A program made the position numbers and the translations under genes. Positions 46,077 through 55,511 of a stretch of DNA of 64,000 bases are shown piece by piece. The stretch is from Modestobacter italicus (GTDB lineage Bacteria; Actinomycetota; Actinomycetes; Mycobacteriales; Geodermatophilaceae). How positions within the stretch are numbered: position 1 is the first letter of the stretch; each line of letters opens with the position of its first letter. The notes under the pieces are model-generated. The model was not told the DNA's origin and searched no databases. It saw only the letters and a list, made by a program, of their open reading frames with translations. Where the stretch lies: the NCBI RefSeq assembly GCF_000306785.1, contig NC_017955.1, positions 1,550,001 through 1,614,000 on the forward strand. Reading direction: 5' to 3'.

Positions 46077-48446
46077 GTGAGCTCCGCGACGAACAGCACG
46101 ACATCGCCGGCCCCGGCCGGCGGGGACCAGGTCGAGCTCGCGATCGGCGGCATGACCTGCGCCTCGTGCGCCATGCGGATCGAGAAGCGGCTCAACAAGC
46201 TCGACGGCGTCACCGCCACGGTCAACTACGCCACCGAGAAGGCCAGGGTGACCTTCGCCGACGGCGTCACGCCCGATGACCTGGTGGCGGCTGTGGAGAA
46301 GGCCGGTTACACCGCCCGGCTGCCCGAGCCGCCGCGCCCGGAGACGACCGGTGCGGAAGGCGAGGAGCCCGACGGACGGGATCCCGTCGCCCTGCTGCGC
46401 CAGCGCCTCCTGGTCTCCACCGCGCTGACGGTGCCGGTCATCGCGATGGCGATGATCCCGGCGCTGCAGTTCACCTACTGGCAGTGGCTGTCACTGACGC
46501 TTGCGGCCCCCGTGGTGGTCTGGGGGGCCTTTCCCTTCCACCGGGCCGCGTGGACGAACCTGCGTCACGGCGCCTCCACCATGGACACGCTCATCTCGAT
46601 GGGCACCCTGGCCGCCTTCGGGTGGTCGCTGTATGCCCTCTTCTTCGGCACGGCCGGCCTGCCGGGCATGACGCACCCGTTCGAGCTGACGATCAGCGCG
46701 ACCGACGGCGCGGCGAACATCTATCTCGAGGTCGCCGCCGGGGTCACCACGGCGATCCTCGCCGGCCGGTACTTCGAGGCACGCTCCAAGCGGCGCGCCG
46801 GGGCGGCGCTGCGGGCGCTGCTGGAACTGGGTGCCAAGGAGGTCTCCGTCCTGCGCGGCGGGCGCGAGGAGCGGATCGGCGTCGACCGGCTGGCCGTCGG
46901 TGACCTGTTCGTCGCCCGCCCGGGGGAGAAGATCGCCACCGACGGCGTGATCACCGAGGGCTCCTCGGCCGTCGACGCCTCGATGCTCACCGGCGAGTCG
47001 GTCCCGGTGGAGGTCGGGCCCGGGGACAGCGTGGTCGGCGCCACCGTGAACGCCGGCGGCCGCATCGTGGTGCGGGCGACCCGCATCGGCTCCGACACCC
47101 AGCTGGCGCAGATGGCGCGGCTGGTGGAGGAGGCCCAGAACGGCAAGGCCGAGGTCCAGCGGCTCGCCGACAGGGTGTCGGGCATCTTCGTGCCCGTCGT
47201 CATCGCCCTGGCCGTCGCCACCCTCGGCTTCTGGCTCGGCACCGGCGCGGGAATCACGGCCGCGTTCACCGCCACGGTCGCCGTCCTGATCATCGCCTGC
47301 CCGTGCGCCCTGGGGTTGGCCACCCCGACCGCGCTGATGGTCGGCACCGGCCGCGGCGCGCAGCTCGGCATCATCATCAAGGGCCCGGAGGTCCTGGAGT
47401 CCACCCGCAAGGTCGACACCGTCGTCCTGGACAAGACCGGCACCGTGACCACCGGCCGGATGACCCTGCTCGACGTCGTCCCAGCGTCCGGTGAGGACGC
47501 CGACCGGATGCTGCGGCTGGCCGGTGCGCTCGAGGACGCCTCGGAGCACCCCATCGCGCAGGCGATCGCCAAGGGGGCCACCGAGCGCACCGGCGCCCTC
47601 CCCGCGGTGGAGGGCTTCACGAACGTCGAAGGCCTCGGCGTCCAGGGGATCGTCGACGGTCACGCCGTGATCGTCGGCCGGTCCCGGCTGTTCGCCGAGT
47701 GGTCGCAGCAGTTGCCCGCCGACATCGAGCGAGCCAAGGCCGCCGCAGAGGCGGAGGGCAGGACGGCCGTCGTGGCCGGCTGGGACGGCGCGGCGCGCGG
47801 CGTCCTCGTCGTGGCCGACGTGATCAAGGAGACGTCGGCCGAGGCCATCCGCCAGCTGCGCGACCTCGGTCTCACGCCGGTGCTGCTGACCGGCGACAAC
47901 GAGACCGTGGCCCGGTCGGTGGCCGCTCAGGTGGGCATCACCGAGGTCATCGCCGAGGTGCTGCCGCAGGACAAGGTCGACGTGGTCAAGCGGCTCCAGG
48001 GTGAGGGCAAGGTCGTCGCGATGGTTGGTGACGGCGTGAACGACGCCGCCGCGCTCGCCCAGGCCGACCTCGGTCTCGCCATGGGCACCGGAACCGACGC
48101 GGCGATCGAAGCGAGTGACCTGACGCTGGTCCGTGGCGACCTGCGGGCCGCGGCCGACGCCATCCGGCTGTCCCGGAAGACCCTGAGCACGATCAAGGGC
48201 AACCTCTTCTGGGCCTTCGCCTACAACGTCGCGGCGCTGCCGCTCGCCGCAGCCGGGCTGCTCAACCCCTTGCTGGCCGGAGCTGCGATGGCGTTCTCGT
48301 CGGTGTTCGTCGTCTCCAACAGCCTGCGGCTGCGCCGGTTCAAGGCCCTCGCCTCGAACCGGACCGACGGAGGAGCGGGTGCCGGTCACCGTCCGGACGG
48401 CACCCGCGTCCCCGGTGCGCTGGTAGGCACGAGCGCCGAGGGCTGA
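46077..48446 (+). CDS. copA: Cu(I)-exporting P1B-type ATPase CopA
   Basis: 789 residues from GTG 46077. N-terminal HMA domain with GMTCASC (25-31). Eight membrane helices; the transport motif [19 protein letters not shown] (CPC at about 407-409), phosphorylated Asp in DKTGTVTTG (about 451), SEHPIAQA and [10 protein letters not shown] (about 651). Exports Cu(I) using ATP. Controlled by CsoR with copZ. The nuoA-like operon begins only 127 bases downstream on the same strand. Confidence 0.97.
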   Translation: MSSATNSTTSPAPAGGDQVELAIGGMTCASCAMRIEKRLNKLDGVTATVNYATEKARVTFADGVTPDDLVAAVEKAGYTARLPEPPRPETTGAEGEEPDGRDPVALLRQRLLVSTALTVPVIAMAMIPALQFTYWQWLSLTLAAPVVVWGAFPFHRAAWTNLRHGASTMDTLISMGTLAAFGWSLYALFFGTAGLPGMTHPFELTISATDGAANIYLEVAAGVTTAILAGRYFEARSKRRAGAALRALLELGAKEVSVLRGGREERIGVDRLAVGDLFVARPGEKIATDGVITEGSSAVDASMLTGESVPVEVGPGDSVVGATVNAGGRIVVRATRIGSDTQLAQMARLVEEAQNGKAEVQRLADRVSGIFVPVVIALAVATLGFWLGTGAGITAAFTATVAVLIIACPCALGLATPTALMVGTGRGAQLGIIIKGPEVLESTRKVDTVVLDKTGTVTTGRMTLLDVVPASGEDADRMLRLAGALEDASEHPIAQAIAKGATERTGALPAVEGFTNVEGLGVQGIVDGHAVIVGRSRLFAEWSQQLPADIERAKAAAEAEGRTAVVAGWDGAARGVLVVADVIKETSAEAIRQLRDLGLTPVLLTGDNETVARSVAAQVGITEVIAEVLPQDKVDVVKRLQGEGKVVAMVGDGVNDAAALAQADLGLAMGTGTDAAIEASDLTLVRGDLRAAADAIRLSRKTLSTIKGNLFWAFAYNVAALPLAAAGLLNPLLAGAAMAFSSVFVVSNSLRLRRFKALASNRTDGGAGAGHRPDGTRVPGALVGTSAEG

Positions 48447-48573
48447 CGGCTTCCGTCCCGGCCTCGGGGCGGTGAGTGGCGGCCTCAGGTCCTAGCGTGA
48501 GGCACGTCCGTGCGGGTGTGCGGACAAGACATGCTGTTCAGCCGGGAGTAGACCGGTCGTCACGAGAAGAGGA

Positions 48574-48921
48574 GTGGCCGTGCTCGCCGTCCTGTCCCTG
48601 TTCGGTCTGGTCGGCGCCCTCGTGGCCACTCTCTACGGTGCGTCGTCCTTGATGTCCGTCGCCCGCCTCGCGACCGACGTCATGCCCTTCGAGTCGGGCA
48701 TGCTGCCGCAGCAGCATGCGGCCTCCCGCTACCACGCGCGCTGGTACGCGATCACCATTCTCTTCCTGGCCTTCGACATGGAGATGATCTTCATGTACCC
48801 GTGGGCCGTGGTGCTCGCCGACATGGGTGTCGGGGCCGTCGTCGAGATGTTCGGCTTCCTGGCCGTCCTGCTCGTCGGCGTGGTCTACGTCTGGCGGGAA
48901 GGCGCCCTGCGATGGACCTGA
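48574..48921 (+). CDS. nuoA: NuoA-like membrane subunit
   Basis: 115 residues from GTG 48574 (GTG 48580 also possible) after GAGGAG. Three helices and the signature VMPFESGMLPQQHAASRYHARWY then FLAFDMEMIFMYPWAVVL. In NuoA the loop usually reads PYECG; here it is PFESG, so the quinone-loop Cys is absent. First gene of the Nuo-like operon; overlaps the next gene by 10 bases. Confidence 0.93.
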   Translation: MAVLAVLSLFGLVGALVATLYGASSLMSVARLATDVMPFESGMLPQQHAASRYHARWYAITILFLAFDMEMIFMYPWAVVLADMGVGAVVEMFGFLAVLLVGVVYVWREGALRWT

Positions 48922-50171
48922 GTCGCCGACTCCAGGCGTGGGCCCTGGCCCGACCCCGCGTCCTCATCGTCGATGCGCCGGGCACCGTCGGGCTCAGGTG
49001 GGCGGTGGAGGCAGAGCTCGACCGCCGGGGATGGCCGCAGGCGATGTCGCCGGCCGACACCGACGTTCTCCTGGTGCTCGGCACGCCGGGTCCCGAGCTG
49101 GCCGCGGCCATCGACGTCCTGTGGTCCCAGGTTGCTCAGCCCCGGCGCCGGGTCGACCTTCGCGCCGCCACCGACCTGCACCACCGGCTGGAGGAGACGG
49201 TTCGCGCGCTCGGCGCCGCGGCGCCCGAAGAGCATGTCGATGGCGTTCTTCCGGCTCGCGGCGGTGCCGCTCACCCGGCGGGAGGCATGGACGACTCCGG
49301 TCACGAGGGCATGGAACACCCGGACCACGAGGCCATGGACCCCGCCGGCATGGCGGGCATGGACCACTCGGGTGACGAGGGCATGGACCACGTTGGCATG
49401 GCGGGGATGGAGCACTCTGGTCACGTGGGCATGGACCACTCGGGTCGCGAGGGCATGGAGCACGCCGCCATGGGTGGTGGGGGGTCTGCGGGTCATCACA
49501 TGCATCACGGCGGCGACGTCGCCGGACTGCCGATGGCGCAGACTGCACCGGATCGGGACGGGCTGGCACTGGACGTCCTTCGGGTGTCGATCGGACCCGT
49601 CCTTCCGGGATGGCCCACAGGCCTCCTCCTGCGGGCTGACCTCCAGGGCGACGTCCTGACCGGTGCGCGTCTGTCCTGGGTGGACGCGAGTGACGGCAGG
49701 GGCTTCCCTCCGGGGGAGGTGCATCCGCAACGGGCGGCGCTCGGTCAGCTCGCCTCGCTGCTCGTCGTCGCCGGGTGGCCGACCGCCGCACGCGATGCCC
49801 GGTGCGCCCGGGATGGTCTCGCCTCCACGGACCGGAGCGAGCTCGCGACGGCCCGGCGCCGGGCCGAGCGCGTGGCCCGGCGCGTGCGTCGCTCGCGGGC
49901 GCTGGCCTGGAGCGTCCGCGGCGCGGGACAGCTGCACTCCGCACTCGGTCGCGCAGCGGGCGGCGACGCCCTCGACCGCGTACGCAGATGGTGCGACGTG
50001 GCCTCGGGCGGCGACGTGGAAGCGCCGACGTCGCCGACGTCGCCGACGTCGCTGGACGAGGTCGCCGCGGTGCTGGAGGGCACCGAGCTGGGGACCGCGC
50101 GGCTGATCGTCGCCAGCGTCGCACTCGACCGGTCGGCAGCCCGCACGGAGCCGGAAGAAGCCCGTGCCTGA
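48912..50171 (+). CDS. Met/His-rich protein in place of NuoB-D; distant NuoB-like and NuoD-like ends
   Basis: 419 residues, ATG 48912, overlapped at both ends by nuoA and nuoH. Residues 14-85 (RPRVLIVDAPG, ADTDVLLVLGTPGPELAAAI) recall NuoB's ADVLIVAG region but contain no Cys, so cluster N2 cannot be bound. Residues about 121-208 hold repeats of the type MDHSGHEGMEH, very rich in Met and His. Residues about 218-419 (VLRVSIGPVLPGWPTGLLL, then LEGTELGTARLIVASVALD) faintly resemble NuoD. The remaining two Cys are isolated. I infer a NuoB/NuoD-derived peripheral subunit with a copper-binding linker. No known enzyme is identified. Confidence 0.6.
   Translation: MDLSRRLQAWALARPRVLIVDAPGTVGLRWAVEAELDRRGWPQAMSPADTDVLLVLGTPGPELAAAIDVLWSQVAQPRRRVDLRAATDLHHRLEETVRALGAAAPEEHVDGVLPARGGAAHPAGGMDDSGHEGMEHPDHEAMDPAGMAGMDHSGDEGMDHVGMAGMEHSGHVGMDHSGREGMEHAAMGGGGSAGHHMHHGGDVAGLPMAQTAPDRDGLALDVLRVSIGPVLPGWPTGLLLRADLQGDVLTGARLSWVDASDGRGFPPGEVHPQRAALGQLASLLVVAGWPTAARDARCARDGLASTDRSELATARRRAERVARRVRRSRALAWSVRGAGQLHSALGRAAGGDALDRVRRWCDVASGGDVEAPTSPTSPTSLDEVAAVLEGTELGTARLIVASVALDRSAARTEPEEARA
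49287..49511 (+). repeat. Degenerate tandem repeat encoding M-D/E-H-S-G units
   Basis: Units of about 24-36 bases built on GGCATGGACCACTCGGGT, repeated with changes about seven times inside the 48912 gene. They encode (G)MDHSG(H/D)EGM-type segments, creating a Met/His-rich stretch. Confidence 0.85.
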
Positions 50172-51111
50172 GACGGACACCGCGGCGGCGGCCTGGGGGG
50201 TGGTGCCGTCGGCCCTGTTCGTCACCGGCGCGGCTCTCGGGCTGGGGTGGCTGGTGGCGGCGGTGGACCGGCTCGTGCTCACGGGCGGGGGAGTGCCGGC
50301 GGTTCTCGATCCGGTGCGCTCCAGCGTCCGTCTTCTGACCGAGCAGCGGCGGACGACGCTCGCGCCGGACCCGCTGTTGTGGCGGTTGGGCATTGCTGCT
50401 GTGCCGGTGCTGGCGGTCCTGTCTCTGGCGGTCGTCCCGATCGGTGGCCGGACGCTGTGGTCGAGCAGTGCGGACCTCGTGTGGTTCAACGCCATGGAGG
50501 CGCTGTTGTGGGCGGCCGTCTGGCTGGTCGGCTGGGGCCCGAATGCGGTCCACGCGCTGACCGGGGGCTACCGGTTCCTCGCGCAGGGCCTGGCGTACGA
50601 GCTGCCGCTGATGTTCTCCCTGATCGCGGTGGGGGTGGGGGCGGGCTCCCTGCGGACGGCGGACATCCTGTCGGCGCAGGCCGGCCTGTGGTTCGTCGTG
50701 TCCATGCCGGTCGCGTTCGTGGTGTTCCTCGCCAGCGCCGCGGCCTTCGCGTTCTGGGGGCCGTTCGGTGCACCGACCGGAGCCGACATCGCCGGCGGCG
50801 TCACCTCGGAGCTCTCCGGCGTCGACCGGATGCTCGTGGAGGCAGGCCGGGCGATCTTTCTCGGCGCCACGGCGGCCATGGCGGTGGCGCTGTTCCTCCG
50901 CGGCGGGTCCGGGCCGTGGCTGCCCGACCCGGTGTGGCAGCTGCTGAAGACGGTCGCCGTCGTCGTCGCCCTGGTCTGGGCGGGCCGCCGGTTGCCGGTG
51001 CTGCGTCCCGATCGGGTGGTCGAGGTGGCCTGGACGGTGCTGGTCCCGGTGACGCTGGTGCAGGCCCTGGTGGTGGCGGTGCTGCTGCTGTCCGGCTTCT
51101 ACACCGTCTGA
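50164..51111 (+). CDS. nuoH: NuoH-like membrane subunit
   Basis: 315 residues from GTG 50164, overlapping the preceding gene by 8 bases. Eight helices with the order of NuoH; GGYRFLAQGLAYELPLMFSLIAV matches the AFR..AQ.(I)SYE(I/L)P motif that lines the quinone tunnel. The usual acidic loop (E-rich, YSG) is replaced by GAPTGADIAGGVTSELSGVDRMLVE. It would anchor the peripheral arm, so an arm of some kind is expected. Confidence 0.88.
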   Translation: MPETDTAAAAWGVVPSALFVTGAALGLGWLVAAVDRLVLTGGGVPAVLDPVRSSVRLLTEQRRTTLAPDPLLWRLGIAAVPVLAVLSLAVVPIGGRTLWSSSADLVWFNAMEALLWAAVWLVGWGPNAVHALTGGYRFLAQGLAYELPLMFSLIAVGVGAGSLRTADILSAQAGLWFVVSMPVAFVVFLASAAAFAFWGPFGAPTGADIAGGVTSELSGVDRMLVEAGRAIFLGATAAMAVALFLRGGSGPWLPDPVWQLLKTVAVVVALVWAGRRLPVLRPDRVVEVAWTVLVPVTLVQALVVAVLLLSGFYTV

Positions 51112-51128
51112 TCGGGAGGAGGACCGAC

Positions 51129-51710
51129 GTGCTGACCGAACTGTCGGGCTGGACCGTCGCGGCCGTGGTCGCGCTGGGGGTGCTGTCGGTGGCCGCGGGG
51201 ATCGCGGTCTTCGTGGTCGACTCCATGGCCCGGGCCACCTTCGCCCTGCTTGCCTCGTTCCTCGCCGTCGCCGGCATCCTGCTGGCCTTCGACCTGGTCT
51301 ACCTCGCCGTGGTGACGGCGCTGATGATGACGATCGAGATGGCCATCATGGCCGTCTTCATGATCATGTTCATGATGAACCCGGCCGGCCTGATGCCGAT
51401 GACGATGGTGCACAACGCCCGCGGCTCGGCCGCCGTCGGTGCCAGCGCCTTCGTCGTCCTGGTCGTGGGGATCTGGACGGTGGACTGGCCGATCGGGCGT
51501 ACCGAGCGGCCGGAGGACAGCACCCGTCAGCTCGGCGAGGCGATCATGGGCAGCCACATGCTGGTCATGCTGGTGATCGGCCTCGGGCTGTTCGCGACCA
51601 TCCTCGCCGGCACGGTGCTCGCCACCGCGCGCGGGCGCTACGACCGCTTCGGCGCGGACCTCGCCGCGAAGCGGCCGGACGACCCGATTCCTGGCGGGCT
51701 GCCGCGGTGA
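51129..51710 (+). CDS. nuoJ: NuoJ-like membrane subunit
   Basis: 193 residues from GTG 51129 after GGAGGAGG. Five helices; FVVDSMARATFALLASFLAVAGILLAFDLVYLAVVTALM carries the NuoJ pi-bulge helix region. A Met-rich stretch (MTIEMAIMAVFMIMFMMNPAGLMPMTMV) is unusual. Part of the E-channel link between NuoH and the antiporter subunits. Confidence 0.9.
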   Translation: MLTELSGWTVAAVVALGVLSVAAGIAVFVVDSMARATFALLASFLAVAGILLAFDLVYLAVVTALMMTIEMAIMAVFMIMFMMNPAGLMPMTMVHNARGSAAVGASAFVVLVVGIWTVDWPIGRTERPEDSTRQLGEAIMGSHMLVMLVIGLGLFATILAGTVLATARGRYDRFGADLAAKRPDDPIPGGLPR

Positions 51711-52024
51711 CCGCCGAACTGGTGCTGCAGATCGTGCTCACCGTCGCCGCCGGCCTGATCGGAGTCGGGCTGTTCGGGGCGCTGTCCCAGCAGTCGATCG
51801 TGATGGTGATGATGGGCCTCGAGCTGGTCCTCAACGGCGTCCTGCTGGCCGGGGGAGCGGCCTGGTACTTCCTGGCCCCGGAGCTGCCGGACGCGCAGAT
51901 GCTCGTCGTCGTGGCCCTGGTCGTCATGGCGGTGGAGATGGCGATGGGCTTCGCCGTGACGGTGGCCATCTACCGGGCGCGGCAGGTCGACATGGTCGAC
52001 ATGGCCACGGATCTGCGCGGATGA
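51707..52024 (+). CDS. nuoK: NuoK-like membrane subunit
   Basis: 105 residues; GTG overlaps the nuoJ stop. Three helices; the conserved Glu of helix 2 is in MVMMGLELVLNGVLLAGG, and the second buried Glu in VVMAVEMAMGFAV, both needed for proton coupling in NuoK/MnhC. Confidence 0.95.
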   Translation: MTAELVLQIVLTVAAGLIGVGLFGALSQQSIVMVMMGLELVLNGVLLAGGAAWYFLAPELPDAQMLVVVALVVMAVEMAMGFAVTVAIYRARQVDMVDMATDLRG

Positions 52025-53892
52025 GCGGGTTCCTGGGAGCGACGGCGCTTGGCGCCCTGGTCCTCCTGCCGGCCGCGCTCGGAGTCCTCTTGCTGGTGAC
52101 GGGCCGGCGCGCCGATCGCGTCGCCGGGCCGGCCGCCGTGCTCGCCACCGTCGGTGCACTCGCGCTGTCGGTGGTGGTCGCCGGGGCCCGCCCCACGCTG
52201 TCGGCGCCGTTCCTGGGGATCGTGCGGGGCGGCGAGCTCGGGCTGGCCGTCGACGGGCTGTCCGCAGTCCTCGTGGTCCTGGTCGCGGCCGTGGCGCTGT
52301 TGACGACCGTGTTCGCCGTCGTCGACCTGTCACCGGAGGCGGCGCGTGCCCGCTTCTTCGGCTACTTCCTGCTCTTCATCGCGGCGATGCTGGCCACGGT
52401 CACCGCGACCACGTTCCCGGCGCTGCTGCTGGCGTGGGAGGTGATGGGCGCGACCTCGTACGCGCTGATCGGGTACCGGTGGCAGGACCCGGGCAAGCTG
52501 AACGACGGGACCCGGGCGTTCCTCACCACGCGCGCCGGCGACCTCGGGCTCTACGTCGCGGCCGGTGCCGTGCTCGCGGGGACGGGCGGACTGGTCCTGG
52601 ACGACCTTGCAACCGCTGATGGCGGTTGGCTCGACCTGGCCGCAGCCGGCGTGCTGGTCGCGGCGCTGGGCAAGTCCGCGCAGCTGCCCTTCTCCGCGTG
52701 GATCTCCGGCGCCATGTCCGGGCCGAGTCCGGTGAGTGCCCTGCTCCATTCGGCGACCATGGTCGCGGCCGGCGGATATCTGCTCCTGCGCACGCAACCC
52801 CTGCTCGCGGCCACTGACTGGGCGGCCACCTCCGCCGCCTGGGTGGGCGCGCTCACCGCGCTCGTGCTCGGCGCGGTCGCCGTGGCGCAGCGGGACCTCA
52901 AGCAGCTCCTCGCCGCCAGCACCGCCGCCCAGATCGGGTTCGTCGTCCTCGCGGCCGGGATCGGTGCGACCGCAGGTGGGACGGGACAGCTGGTCGCCCA
53001 CGCCGCGGTCAAGGCCGGTCTCTTCGTCGCCGCCGGGTCGTGGCTGACGGCGCTGGGCACCAAGCAGCTGCCCGGGCTGCGTGGCGCGGCGCGGCGCTAT
53101 CCGGGGATCGGCGCCGCGGCCGCCGTGGCTGCGCTGGCGCTGGCCGGGATTCCCCCGCTGTCCCTGTGGGCGACCAAGGAGGGCATCCTCGCCGGGGCCG
53201 ACAGCGGAGCGCTGCGCACGGTTGGCCTCGCCGCCGCGGTGCTCTCGGCGGTGTACGCCGCCAAGATCATCGCGATTGTCCTCGCCGCGCCCACGGGCGA
53301 CGAGCCGCTGGACGACGAGGAGCCCGGCACCCGACGCGTCCCGGTGCCGGCCACCGCCACCGCTGTCGTGTTCGCGATCGCGGCCGCCGGGCTCGGGGCG
53401 CTGGCCGTGCCCGCGGTGGCCGGTGCGCTGGAGAACGTGCTCGGCGTCGAGGCGCAACCGGTGGACCCGGGCGGCCTCCTGCTGGGTGGGGTCCTCGCGG
53501 TGGCCGCGTTCGTGGTCTCGGTCGTCGTGGTCCGGGCGCGGCCCGGTGTGGTCCGGGCTCTCGAAGGGGGCCCGCTCGGGACCTGGGTCGGGCTGCGGCG
53601 ACTGCTGTCCCCGGCGCCGGCGCTGGCGGTGGCCCGGGTTGCCGCTGCCCTGGACGACCGCGTCATCGACGGCGCGGTGCGGGGCGTCGCACGGGCGGTC
53701 ACCCGGGCCGCTGCCGCCTCCGCGCGGGCCGACACCGGCGTGATCGACGGCGCCGTCCGCAGCACCGCCCGCGCCTTCCGGCGGGCAGGTGCGGCCGCCC
53801 GCCGTCCGCAGACCGGGCTGCTGCACCAGTACTACGTCCAGGCGGTCGCCGGCCTCGGCGTGCTGCTCGCCTTCCTCCTGATCGTGAGGTGA
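52021..53892 (+). CDS. nuoL: NuoL-like antiporter subunit
   Basis: 623 residues, ATG overlaps the nuoK stop (ATGA). Proton_antipo core with LLAWEVMGATSYALIGY (catalytic Glu of helix 5), ALGKSAQLPFSAWISGAMSGPSPVSALLHSATMVAAGGYLL (Lys of helix 7) and the Lys of helix 8 region. An Ala/Arg-rich amphipathic C-terminal part and a last helix are kept. Length is near the family norm. Confidence 0.95.
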   Translation: MSGFLGATALGALVLLPAALGVLLLVTGRRADRVAGPAAVLATVGALALSVVVAGARPTLSAPFLGIVRGGELGLAVDGLSAVLVVLVAAVALLTTVFAVVDLSPEAARARFFGYFLLFIAAMLATVTATTFPALLLAWEVMGATSYALIGYRWQDPGKLNDGTRAFLTTRAGDLGLYVAAGAVLAGTGGLVLDDLATADGGWLDLAAAGVLVAALGKSAQLPFSAWISGAMSGPSPVSALLHSATMVAAGGYLLLRTQPLLAATDWAATSAAWVGALTALVLGAVAVAQRDLKQLLAASTAAQIGFVVLAAGIGATAGGTGQLVAHAAVKAGLFVAAGSWLTALGTKQLPGLRGAARRYPGIGAAAAVAALALAGIPPLSLWATKEGILAGADSGALRTVGLAAAVLSAVYAAKIIAIVLAAPTGDEPLDDEEPGTRRVPVPATATAVVFAIAAAGLGALAVPAVAGALENVLGVEAQPVDPGGLLLGGVLAVAAFVVSVVVVRARPGVVRALEGGPLGTWVGLRRLLSPAPALAVARVAAALDDRVIDGAVRGVARAVTRAAAASARADTGVIDGAVRSTARAFRRAGAAARRPQTGLLHQYYVQAVAGLGVLLAFLLIVR

Positions 53893-55511
53893 CCGTGCTG
53901 CTCACCGTCGTCGTCCTGCTCCCGCTCGCTGCTGCCGTCCTGCTGCTGGCGGTTCCGGCGCTGGCCGGCCGCGCGGCCATCGGGGTGTGGATCGCGGCCT
54001 CGGCCGCCGACCTGGCTCTGGTGGCCTGGATGTGGTGGCGGTACGACCCGGGGCAGGGTGCCACCGGTGTGGTCGGGAACCTCGCCTACGACGTGGACCT
54101 CCAGTGGATCCCGACGGTGGACGCCGGGTACCACATCGGCGTCGACGGGCTGTCTCTCCCGCTGCTGGCGTTGACGGGTGTGCTGTTCCTGGCCTGTGCC
54201 GTCTGGTCGCTGCGCGAGCCGGACCGGCCGCGCACGCAGGCCGCGCTGTTCCTCTTCCTGCAGACGGCCTGCCTGGGCACGTTCGCGGCGCTGGACCTCA
54301 TCCTGTTCTTCGTCTTCTTCGACCTGACCATCGTCGGGATGTACTTCGTCATCGCCGGCTGGGGGCACGGCAACCCTCGGCGCAGCGCCCTGAAGTTCTT
54401 CCTCTACACCTTCGTCGGATCCCTCGCGCTGCTGATCGGCTTCATCGGGCTCTTCCTCGGCAGCGAAGAGCGGACCTTCGACATGGTCGCGCTCGCGCGG
54501 AACCCGCCGCTGACCGACTCCCCGCTGGCCGGCGGCCTCGTGCTGCTCGCGATCGGGCTCGGCCTGGCGGTCAAGACACCGCTGTTCCCGTTCCACACCT
54601 GGCTGCCCGACGCGCACACCGACGCACCGGCCGCAGGTTCGGCCATCCTGGCCGGGATCCTGCTGAAGCTCGGCACCTACGGCTTCGTCCGCATCGCGAT
54701 GCCGATCCTGCCCGACGCCTGGCAGCGGTGGGCCATGGTCGTGGTGGTGGTCGGGGTCATCAGCGTCCTGTGGGGAGCCTTCGTCGCCCTCGCGCAGACC
54801 GACGTGAAACGCATGATCGCCTACACCTCGGTCAACCACATGGGCTACGTCCTCCTCGGGCTCGGGGCCGCAGGCCTGGTCGGGCAGGCGGACGAGGAGG
54901 CCCGGACCATCGCCACGGTCGGCGCGCTCTACCAGATGGTCAGCCACGGCCTGCTGACCGGCGCACTTTTCCTGCTCAGCGGGGTGCTGTGGTCCCGCGG
55001 GCGGACCTACGCCTTCGACCGCTGGGGCGGGCTCGCCCGGCCGGCGCCGGTGTTCGCAGCCTTGCTCGCGGTGGCTGCCTTCGGCTCCCTGGGCCTGCCG
55101 GGATTCGCCAGCTTCATCGCCGAGTTCCAGATCTTCACCGGGGCACTGCAGGCGGCGCCGGTTGCCACCGTCCTGGCCGTGACGGGCATCCTGGTCACCG
55201 CCGGGCTGTTCCTCGTGGCGCTGCAGCGCCTGCTCACCGGCCCCACCGCCGTCCCGCCGGTCGGGGAGGACTGCAGTCCGGACGACGATGCCGGGGATGT
55301 GGCGCTGTCCTCCCGGCCGACGGAGGACGGCGCGACGGCGACCGCGGTGCGGCCCCACACGACCACCGGCATGCGCGACATGCACCGGACCGAACTCGCG
55401 GCCGTCGTCCCGCTCCTCGTGCTCGCAGTACTGCTGGGGCTGTTCCCGCGGGCGCTCCTGGACGTCATCGAGCCGGCCGCCGCGGCGGTGGCGCAACTGG
55501 TGTCCCGATGA
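53889..55511 (+). CDS. nuoM: NuoM-like antiporter subunit
   Basis: 540 residues from GTG 53889 overlapping the nuoL stop. YHIGVDGLSLPLLALTG, the Glu-bearing region near FVFFDLTIVGMYFVIAGWG (FE in typical NuoM is here FFD), AVKTPLFPFHTWLPDAHTDAPAAGSAILAGILLKLGTYG and AYTSVNHMGYV are all recognisable. A Ser/Asp-rich loop of about 45 residues (around 455-500) is inserted before the last helices. Confidence 0.95.
   Translation: MTVLLTVVVLLPLAAAVLLLAVPALAGRAAIGVWIAASAADLALVAWMWWRYDPGQGATGVVGNLAYDVDLQWIPTVDAGYHIGVDGLSLPLLALTGVLFLACAVWSLREPDRPRTQAALFLFLQTACLGTFAALDLILFFVFFDLTIVGMYFVIAGWGHGNPRRSALKFFLYTFVGSLALLIGFIGLFLGSEERTFDMVALARNPPLTDSPLAGGLVLLAIGLGLAVKTPLFPFHTWLPDAHTDAPAAGSAILAGILLKLGTYGFVRIAMPILPDAWQRWAMVVVVVGVISVLWGAFVALAQTDVKRMIAYTSVNHMGYVLLGLGAAGLVGQADEEARTIATVGALYQMVSHGLLTGALFLLSGVLWSRGRTYAFDRWGGLARPAPVFAALLAVAAFGSLGLPGFASFIAEFQIFTGALQAAPVATVLAVTGILVTAGLFLVALQRLLTGPTAVPPVGEDCSPDDDAGDVALSSRPTEDGATATAVRPHTTTGMRDMHRTELAAVVPLLVLAVLLGLFPRALLDVIEPAAAAVAQLVSR

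Noticed and set aside
46491..48389. 632-codon minus-strand frame opposite copA
   Set aside because: It is the usual antisense shadow of a GC-rich gene; copA has all P-type ATPase motifs.
49287..49511. CRISPR-like or regulatory repeat array
   Set aside because: The repeats are in frame, coding, degenerate and without spacers; they encode Met/His units.
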